NCBI GenBank assembly: GCA_021732415.1
Contig: JAKFVC010000215.1
Coordinates: forward strand, 1 to 41,243
Direction: 5' to 3'
From: Planctomycetaceae bacterium
GTDB taxonomy: Bacteria > Planctomycetota > Planctomycetia > Planctomycetales > Planctomycetaceae
DNA: 41,243 nt
In this document: piece after piece, positions 40,490-41,243 of the stretch
Position numbering within the stretch: position 1 is the first letter of the stretch
Layout: the number at the start of each line of letters is the position of its first letter
The notes under the pieces: model-generated
The model's database searches: none
The model's input: only the letters and a program-made list of their open reading frames with translations
Told to the model about the DNA's origin: nothing
Program-made: the position numbers and the translations under genes

Positions 40490-41119
40490 ATGTCGACTGA
40501 AGTACCAGAAAGTGACTCCCACGAACACCACTGGGAAATGCGATTCGGGATCACCTTGGCGATCTTCGCGGCGGCTCTTGCGATCAATGATCTGTGGGCT
40601 GGGAAATTTGGCGACGACGAAATCAAAGAGACCAACGAGAAGTCCAACGCGTACATGTGGTATCAGTCCAAGGGAATCAAAGAGACCCTCGCCGAGGGCC
40701 AGCGTGATTTGATCCAGACGCTGCTGAAATCCGAGTCGATCGCGTCCGACAAGATTGCGGAACTCGACAAGGTCGCCAGCAAACTCCATGCGCAGGTGGA
40801 ACGTTACAAGCGAGAGAAGCACGAGATTTTGCTCGGCTCCGCTGCCGTCGGAAAAGAGCACTGGGCGCAAGAGATCGACGGCAAGCTGGGCCAGGTCATC
40901 GGCTCAAAGGAGCGGGAAAAGACGATCGAACGCCTCTCGGCCGCGGGCGACGTCTTCGATTTCGGAACCCTGTGCCTGCAGCTGTGCATGGTCCTCGGCG
41001 CGATCGGACTGCTGCTGAAGATCCCTCAGGGACGCAAGATGACATTTGCGACCGTACTGGCGCTGGGAGTGATCGGAACGCTGTTTTGTATCCGCGCCTA
41101 TTCCATCGTGTTGCTTTAA
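40490..41119 (+). CDS. DUF4337 family membrane protein
   Basis: A 209-residue protein of the DUF4337 family. The N-terminus HEHHWEMRFGITLAIFAAAL leads into TM1 (about 19-35), followed by the family block GDDEIKETNEKSNAYMWYQS (about 41-60), then a long helical, charged segment (about 62-115) likely to form a coiled coil (KIAELDKVASKLHAQVERYK). TM2 lies at about 155-175 and TM3 at about 184-209, ending at the C-terminus. AAGGAA lies about 4 nt before the ATG. No function has been established for the family to my knowledge. It is not linked to a partner within the window, which ends 124 bases later. Confidence 0.88.
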   Translation: MSTEVPESDSHEHHWEMRFGITLAIFAAALAINDLWAGKFGDDEIKETNEKSNAYMWYQSKGIKETLAEGQRDLIQTLLKSESIASDKIAELDKVASKLHAQVERYKREKHEILLGSAAVGKEHWAQEIDGKLGQVIGSKEREKTIERLSAAGDVFDFGTLCLQLCMVLGAIGLLLKIPQGRKMTFATVLALGVIGTLFCIRAYSIVLL

Positions 41120-41243
41120 TGCTGTGGGCCGCGGGTACGCAGAATGCGGGAGTCAAAAGCGGGGGTAGCCGTCAAATGGTGGGCAATAGATTCGCCGTGA
41201 CAAAAACGTAAAGACCTGCTCCCCTTGCCCTGGTACCCCGGGG
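41120..41243. other. Window right end, 124 bases without a gene
   Basis: No gene or terminator is visible. GCTCCCCTTGCCCTGG (41218-41233) is the inverted counterpart of the left window end. Confidence 0.4.

Overview
The window comes from the chromosome of a Planctomycetota bacterium. I base this on gene families concentrated in that phylum: three DUF1559 proteins with a prepilin-like N-terminus and a C-terminal H-x9-DG motif, a Tat-exported DUF1501 protein, an ECF sigma factor directly upstream of a Ser/Thr kinase fused to an FGE-sulfatase-like domain, a DUF4337 membrane protein, and a 5780-residue secreted protein opening with an LEPR-XLL-type motif. I cannot name the genus. I saw no rRNA, tRNA, CRISPR array, transposase or integrase.

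Layout. 1-6.4 kb, all minus strand: DUF423 membrane protein, a DJ-1/PfpI protein close to plant DJ-1D, an exported DUF4198 protein, DUF1559 #1, a Cys-rich exported protein, two small membrane proteins and DUF1559 #2. 7.1-8.5 kb: DUF1501 on the plus strand with a clear terminator. 8.7-9.9 kb: DUF1559 #3 (minus). 10.2-13.0 kb: ECF sigma factor then kinase-FGE fusion (minus), probably one signalling operon. 13.6-14.4 kb: polytopic membrane protein (plus). 14.6-16.5 kb: three plus-strand genes (73-aa protein, 4-TM protein, TIR-domain protein), a plausible undescribed TIR immune module. 16.5-18.2 kb: gene-free, built of several repeat families. 18.2-19.9 kb: polytopic GT-C-like membrane protein (minus). 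20.1-37.5 kb: the giant surface/secreted protein (minus), about 42% of the window, with its own terminator. 37.5-38.7 kb: long non-coding gap with a nested palindrome. 38.7-40.0 kb: Tat-exported Gfo/Idh/MocA-like oxidoreductase (minus). 40.5-41.1 kb: DUF4337 protein (plus).

Functional picture. Most products are membrane-bound or exported. The sigma/kinase pair is the only clear signalling unit and the TIR trio the best accessory-system candidate. The other genes look like single-gene transcription units. Nearly every longer intergenic gap carries a different long palindrome, and several of these families recur within the window; this repeat layer is as notable as the gene content. The two window ends also carry a near-identical 16-bp sequence in opposite orientation, which suggests the contig broke at a dispersed repeat.

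Limits: family names come from recognising motifs by eye. No alignment, HMM search, GC computation or structure prediction was run.
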